Of a stretch of DNA of 64,000 nt, positions 60,154-64,000 are shown piece after piece (the stretch's first letter is position 1; every line of letters starts with the position of its first letter). The notes below the pieces were generated by a model that did not search any database, was not told the DNA's origin, and saw only the letters and a program-made list of their open reading frames with translations. The position numbers and the translations under genes are program-made. The stretch is from Streptomyces cylindrosporus. GTDB lineage: Bacteria; Actinomycetota; Actinomycetes; Streptomycetales; Streptomycetaceae. Location: positions 434,001 to 498,000 of the forward strand of contig NZ_JALDAY010000001.1 of the NCBI RefSeq assembly GCF_022698165.1, written 5' to 3'.

Positions 60154-61159
60154 CCGGCTCGTCCTGGTTCCCGCTCAGGAACGGCATCACCTTTTCCGCC
60201 AGTGCGTCCCGAGACGAGGCTTCGATGCCCGCCGCGCCCGTCAGGTAGATGGCGTTCAGCAGCTGATCAGTGGCGAGTTCGCCGCTCCGGCCGCGCTCGG
60301 TGAAGCGGTCGATCAGCTCGCGGGCGTACGCGTCGGGCTCGCCCAGGTGGGCCCGGACGATGTTCTCCAGGAGGCTGTCGCGCGGCTGGTGGAGTTCCAG
60401 GCGCACACAGCGGCGCAGGAAAGCGGGCGGGAACTCTCGCTCGCCGTTGCTCGTCAGCACCACGAACGGGAACGCCCGGCAGCGGACCCGGCCCCGCGCC
60501 ACCGCCACCCGCTCGTCCGTGCCGTCGACCATCACCTCCGCCGTGGGAGCGTGACGGGCCGTGCGAACCAGCTCGGGGATCTCGAACTGCCCCTCTTCCA
60601 GCACGTTGAGGAGGTCGTTGGGCAGGTCCAGGTCGCTCTTGTCGATCTCGTCGATGAGCAGGGCGCGCGGGCGGGCGTACGGCAGCAGGGCCGTGCCCAG
60701 CGGCCCCAGGCGTAGATGGTCCTGGAGGCCGCCGTCCGCCGGGGCACTCTGCGCGGCGGCACGCCCGGCCGCGTACAGACGCGACAGCGGGTCGTACTGG
60801 TAGAGGCCGTCGTGGAGCGTGGTACGGCTGGTGACGTTCCAGCGCAGTACCGGGCCGAGGCGCAGCTCCCGGGCCACCGCGTAGGCCAGGCTCGACTTGC
60901 CGCTGCCCGGCGGCCCGGTCACGAGCAGCGGGCGGCGCAGGTACAGCGCGGAGTTGACGAGCTGGACTGCGTCGTCCGTCGCCTGGTAGGTGCGGGCGCG
61001 GTGCCTGCGGTCCGCTGACGTGGCCGAGGTGTCGTCCTCCTCGGCGGGGGTGTCCAGCACCGGGCCACCGTCGAAGGCACGCCAGGGTGGCGGCGCGGGC
61101 AGGTCGTCGATGCCGTCGTGCGGCTCGTTCCCGCCGGTGTACACGGGCCACAGGGACAT
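60143..61159 (-). CDS. MoxR-family AAA ATPase
   Basis: A 338-residue AAA+ ATPase. Walker A GPPGSGKS is at 82-89, Walker B LLIDEIDK at 167-174, sensor-1 TSNGERE at about 236 and the arginine-finger helix FPPAFLRRC at about 244. MoxR ATPases remodel partner proteins that contain vWA domains, and the partner here is probably the vWA-like domain of the downstream SAV_2336-type protein. I chose ATG 61159, which has AGGAG upstream; the frame is open further. It lies 52 bases after the protease gene. Confidence 0.88.
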   Translation of the reverse strand: MSLWPVYTGGNEPHDGIDDLPAPPPWRAFDGGPVLDTPAEEDDTSATSADRRHRARTYQATDDAVQLVNSALYLRRPLLVTGPPGSGKSSLAYAVARELRLGPVLRWNVTSRTTLHDGLYQYDPLSRLYAAGRAAAQSAPADGGLQDHLRLGPLGTALLPYARPRALLIDEIDKSDLDLPNDLLNVLEEGQFEIPELVRTARHAPTAEVMVDGTDERVAVARGRVRCRAFPFVVLTSNGEREFPPAFLRRCVRLELHQPRDSLLENIVRAHLGEPDAYARELIDRFTERGRSGELATDQLLNAIYLTGAAGIEASSRDALAEKVMPFLSGNQDEPDAF

Positions 61160-61211
61160 GGCTTCCGGTTCTCCTGCTCTGCTCGGTCTCGCCGTGCCGT
61201 CCGCCGTCTGC

Positions 61212-62960
61212 TCAGCGGACGGGCGAGTGCTGGTAGCCGGTGGGTTCGGGCAGACATCTGGGGTCCTCCCACAGCAGCGCCAGATCGTCGGCCCAGCGTG
61301 CCTGGGGAGCGTCGGGAAGATACGACTGCATGCGCAACTCGTGTATCCGGGAAGGCAGTTCACTTGGCGGCAGCTCGGCAAGCTGCTCGGCGAGCCGGTC
61401 CAGGAACCGCGCCCCCGGGCAGTCCTGGTGGTCGGGCCCGCCGCGACATGCGGATCGCGGCCACAGCAGCACCGGCACGGCCGCGTTCAGACTTGCCTCG
61501 AACAGTTTGCGCGCGCCGTCCGCGCGGGGCGGGATGCCGAAGCCCACCATGTCGGCTCCATGCCGCAGCCCCACGGTCAGCCGCACCGGGTCCTGCCCCA
61601 CCGAGCCGCAGCCGATGCGGTGCATGCGTGCCACGGGCCGGTCGTCGAGGAGCCGCCACTTCTGCGCGAGCTTGTGCTGCAGAGCGCCACTGCGCCGCCG
61701 CTCCAGGTCCAGTACGACGACCGGTGCGAAGGAGCCCAGCGGGCTCTCGTCGGTGGCACTGCGCCGCCAGTGCGCAACGTCCGTGTTGAGCCTGCGGCGC
61801 GGCAGCGCGAAGGCGATCAGTTCGCGGTCGTCCTCGGTGAGATCCCGGTAGGCCTCGTCGACGCACTCCTGGGCGTATCCCTGCACGCCGTCGACGGGCA
61901 GGGTGCGCGACCCCACCAGGCGCCGGTTGCCGCCGGCGTACACGGACACCTCCACGAGGAAGCGGTCGTCGCCCGAGCCGCTCGGCGCGATCTCCACGAG
62001 GATCGGGGACCAAGGAGAGGCACCGGCGACCGGGCCACGCGTCCCGGGCCGCGGCCTCCCGGGCCAGGACCGCAGCGCACCCCTGAGTCGGGCGTCCTCG
62101 ACGAAGTCGGCGAGCCGGGCGGCGAACCGGGCTGCGGCCGTGCTGTCCGGCACCTCGGAGAGGAGATACCAGGCCGCGTCCCACAGGTCACGGAAGCCCT
62201 TCGCCGGGAGCGGCGGCCCCAGGGCGCCGACGGCATCGCGATAGAGCCCCTCGGGACGGCACTCCAGCTCCTCCTCCCGGGACATGGCCGCCACGAACTC
62301 CCGCAGCTGTTGCTTCTCCCGCCGGGTGTGTCCAGGCGTCGGGATCAGTTCGCCCAGGGGCGGCCAGTAGCGGGCCATGACCTGGGCGGGCAGCATCCGG
62401 CCATTGCGGATCTCCGGGCTGTGTGCCGCGGCGGAGACCATGCCCACCACCAGTCCGCTGTCCGCGAGAGTCACCGCCGCACCGCTGAACCCGGGCGCCA
62501 GGGGTTGGCCGTGCGGAGTCCACGCCTCCAGCTGCACCCACTCGCCTGCGATCAACTGGTCGGCCGTGGCCCGGTATTCGGCGAGAGTGCCCTCGTCGTA
62601 GCGCTTCGGGAACCCGTACACGTACAGTCTGCGCGGCGGCTCGCCGTAGGCGGCGGAGGGCGCCGCGAACCGGGCCGGCTCGACGGACACGGGCCGGTCG
62701 AGCTCCAGGACGGCGAGGTCGCCGGGGTCGGTGGCCCGTCCCGACCAGCCGCCGTGCCGCACCACCCGGGCGGGTATCCCGTCGCGGCCGTCGCCGTGGA
62801 CGTCCGTCGGGCCGTGGGCGAACGTCACCCGGAAAGCGTCGGCATCCGCGCGGGCCACGACATGGGCGCAGGTCAGCACGTGCCGATCGGTGACCAGGAA
62901 GCCGGCGCCCAATGTCTGTCCGCCGTAACTGATCCGGACGTGCCAGGAGGCGGTCGTCAT
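61212..62960 (-). CDS. Trypsin-like serine protease fused to a VMAP-C-like domain
   Basis: A 582-residue protein. The N-terminal 200 residues are a trypsin-like protease with an intact triad: His33 (TCAHV), Asp81 (GDLAVLEL) and Ser159 (GFSGAAV). There is no signal peptide, so it is cytoplasmic. The C-terminal 370 residues match the VMAP C-terminal type (PILVEIAPSG; VSVYAGGNRRLVGSRTLP; DLERRRSGALQHKLAQKWRLLDD in segments), known from vWA-MoxR-associated conflict systems. ATG 62960 overlaps the preceding stop by 4 bases (ATGA). The protease is the likely effector, activated when the MoxR/vWA partners respond. Confidence 0.84.
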   Translation of the reverse strand: MTTASWHVRISYGGQTLGAGFLVTDRHVLTCAHVVARADADAFRVTFAHGPTDVHGDGRDGIPARVVRHGGWSGRATDPGDLAVLELDRPVSVEPARFAAPSAAYGEPPRRLYVYGFPKRYDEGTLAEYRATADQLIAGEWVQLEAWTPHGQPLAPGFSGAAVTLADSGLVVGMVSAAAHSPEIRNGRMLPAQVMARYWPPLGELIPTPGHTRREKQQLREFVAAMSREEELECRPEGLYRDAVGALGPPLPAKGFRDLWDAAWYLLSEVPDSTAAARFAARLADFVEDARLRGALRSWPGRPRPGTRGPVAGASPWSPILVEIAPSGSGDDRFLVEVSVYAGGNRRLVGSRTLPVDGVQGYAQECVDEAYRDLTEDDRELIAFALPRRRLNTDVAHWRRSATDESPLGSFAPVVVLDLERRRSGALQHKLAQKWRLLDDRPVARMHRIGCGSVGQDPVRLTVGLRHGADMVGFGIPPRADGARKLFEASLNAAVPVLLWPRSACRGGPDHQDCPGARFLDRLAEQLAELPPSELPSRIHELRMQSYLPDAPQARWADDLALLWEDPRCLPEPTGYQHSPVR

Positions 62961-63310
62961 GAGACCTGGGCCGCCTCTGAGGGGTCCGAGGACCGTCCGG
63001 GCGCATAGGAGAGCTTGACGACCAGATGCCCCTCGACCGTGCTCTTGGCGATGAGCGCACCCGCCTCCGCGCTGAGCTTGACGCCGAACTCGATCTCCAC
63101 GCCGTCGGGCCTCAACGCACCTTCCCTGAAGACCCGCAGCGCCGACTCGGCCGCCGCGCGCACTCCCTCCAGGGCGCCCTCGAAGGTGCGGGTCGCCTGT
63201 GCCGTGCCGTCGTCACGGGCGACGAGCCGCGAGCCGGAGTCGTCGTCGGCCGCCTCGACCGTGATAACGCGACCGTCCTGGTCTCTGAACTCAATCAGGC
63301 CTTCTGCCAT
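62957..63310 (-). CDS. Trypsin-co-occurring domain 1 (CU044_2847-like) protein
   Basis: A 117-residue protein with a beta-rich N-terminus (GLIEFRDQDGRVITVEAAD), a central helix TFEGALEGVRAAAESALRVF and a C-terminal beta hairpin (VEIEFGVKLSAEAGALIAKS; HLVVKLSYAPG). This is the pattern of Trypco1 proteins, encoded next to cytoplasmic trypsin-like proteases in conflict systems. ATG 63310 follows GGGGGCG. It is the first gene of the operon and overlaps the protease start (ATGA). It may recognise the trigger, or hold the protease inactive. Confidence 0.82.
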   Translation of the reverse strand: MAEGLIEFRDQDGRVITVEAADDDSGSRLVARDDGTAQATRTFEGALEGVRAAAESALRVFREGALRPDGVEIEFGVKLSAEAGALIAKSTVEGHLVVKLSYAPGRSSDPSEAAQVS

Positions 63311-63511
63311 GACGCCCCCGTCCGCCGCGCTCACCGAGCACCCCCATTCTTCCGGACGGCGTTCGGAGTTGTCCCGGTTTCCACACCCCACCATCGCCCC
63401 CACCCCGGCTGGCGGAAACCCGCCACTGCACCAACCCGCCACCCCACCCGACTCCTCCCACCCCACCACCCCCTCGACACTCTTCGCAGCACTCGACGGA
63501 GAGAGGTGTGC

Positions 63512-64000
63512 ATGAGCAGAGGACCAGTCGGACGCGGGGCGATCCTCCTGTCGGCGGGGCTCGTGCTGGCGCTGCTGCCCACGGCGCGGGCGGACGCACG
63601 GGACGGCACCCCCACCCTCGTGCACACCCCGACCCCCGTGCGCACCGCCGCGGCCACCCGCACCGTCACCCTCGTCACCGGCGACAAGGTCACCGTCACC
63701 GACCTCGGCGGCGGCAGGAGGACCGTCACCGTGGCGCGGCCCCGAGGTGCCACCGGCGCCGTGCGGACGCGGACGGACGACGGCGAGATCAGCGTCGTAC
63801 CGGACGAGGCACTGCCCTATCTGCGGGCCGGTGCGCTCGATCAACGGCTGTTCGACGTCAGTGAGTTGATACGGCAGGGACTGGACGACGGCAGGACCGG
63901 CGCGCTGCCGCTGATCGTCACCTATGACAAGGGCGCCCGGGTCGCCACCCCGCGCGACACCGAGCGGACACGGACGCTGGAGAGCGTGCGCGGGGCCGCC
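63512..64000 (+). CDS. Secreted S8-family (subtilisin-like) serine protease, N-terminal part (3' end outside window)
   Basis: The first 163 residues of a secreted protein; the frame runs off the right edge. A Sec signal peptide (VGRGAILLSAGLVLALLPTARADA, in two parts) is followed by the propeptide-like pattern of large Streptomyces subtilases: TRTVTLVTGDKVTV, VVPDEALPYLRAGALDQRLFDVSELIRQG in segments, LPLIVTYDKGAR. The catalytic domain lies outside the window, so the family call rests on the pro-region only. ATG 63512 has a GAGAGG site. It is divergent from the Trypco1-protease operon by 201 bases; no obvious promoter is seen there. Confidence 0.75.
   Translation, partial: MSRGPVGRGAILLSAGLVLALLPTARADARDGTPTLVHTPTPVRTAAATRTVTLVTGDKVTVTDLGGGRRTVTVARPRGATGAVRTRTDDGEISVVPDEALPYLRAGALDQRLFDVSELIRQGLDDGRTGALPLIVTYDKGARVATPRDTERTRTLESVRGAA

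Overview
The window is chromosomal DNA of a high-GC actinomycete, almost certainly a Streptomyces. The evidence is the very GC-rich sequence with strong third-position GC bias, a dnaG gene next to a group-2 sigma factor of the HrdA type, an mbl/mreB paralogue, Tat lipoproteins, STAS-ANTAR and F420-type proteins, and FxSxx-COOH and SAV_2336-type genes. All assignments come from reading the sequence and from memory of protein families; no database search was run.

Layout. 1-8.6 kb is housekeeping-like: the end of dnaG, hrdA, a two-gene heterodimeric ABC exporter, an FGGY sugar kinase and a small YtxH-like protein. 8.7-9.1 kb carries two identical tandem tRNA-Asn genes, a strong terminator and a CAT-anticodon tRNA. 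9.2-13.6 kb is a formamide/acetamide block: FmdB zinc ribbon, FmdA amidase, an alpha/beta hydrolase, a DUF1097 membrane protein and an AmiC-like soluble ligand sensor. 13.8-19.6 kb holds a MarR gene and an IclR-linked N-demethylation cluster (Rieske oxygenase, its reductase, TMADH-type flavoprotein). 19.9-27.7 kb is a translationally coupled peptide-type ABC transporter, CocE-type hydrolase and TetR operon. 27.8-33.6 kb is a mixed stretch: secreted tannase-like hydrolase, orphan SsuA-like binding protein, a decayed PaaX regulator, an F420-type oxidoreductase and a secreted HNH-like protein. 33.7-37.4 kb is a zincin / membrane protein / FAD-oxidoreductase operon beside an Arg-rich 33-residue ORF. 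37.4-42.7 kb has a STAS-ANTAR regulator, a two-component system, a lipoprotein and an alpha/beta hydrolase.

The most unusual part is 42.7-63.3 kb. It holds a complete FxSxx-COOH (Fxs) peptide system: precursor fxsA ending in FDSAI, radical SAM maturase fxsB, an AAC(3)-type acetyltransferase, TIR-like fxsC, and fxsT, an NLR-like fusion of MinD-type NTPase, TIR-like, NB-ARC and TPR regions. Divergent from fxsA is a SLATT-type membrane protein, convergent with a SLOG-type nucleotide-binding protein. After a GAF sensor kinase with a degenerate ATPase and mbl comes a second conflict-type operon: Trypco1-like protein, trypsin/VMAP-C-like protease, MoxR AAA ATPase and a 1526-residue SAV_2336-type protein. 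That protein carries a vWA-like domain, a pseudokinase, a BTAD region and a HAD-like domain that has lost its catalytic residues. The window ends in the start of a secreted S8 protease.

The genes suggest an island of RiPP-type and NTPase-based signalling or defence modules beside conserved chromosomal genes, with nitrogen and methylamine catabolism and peptide uptake on the other side.
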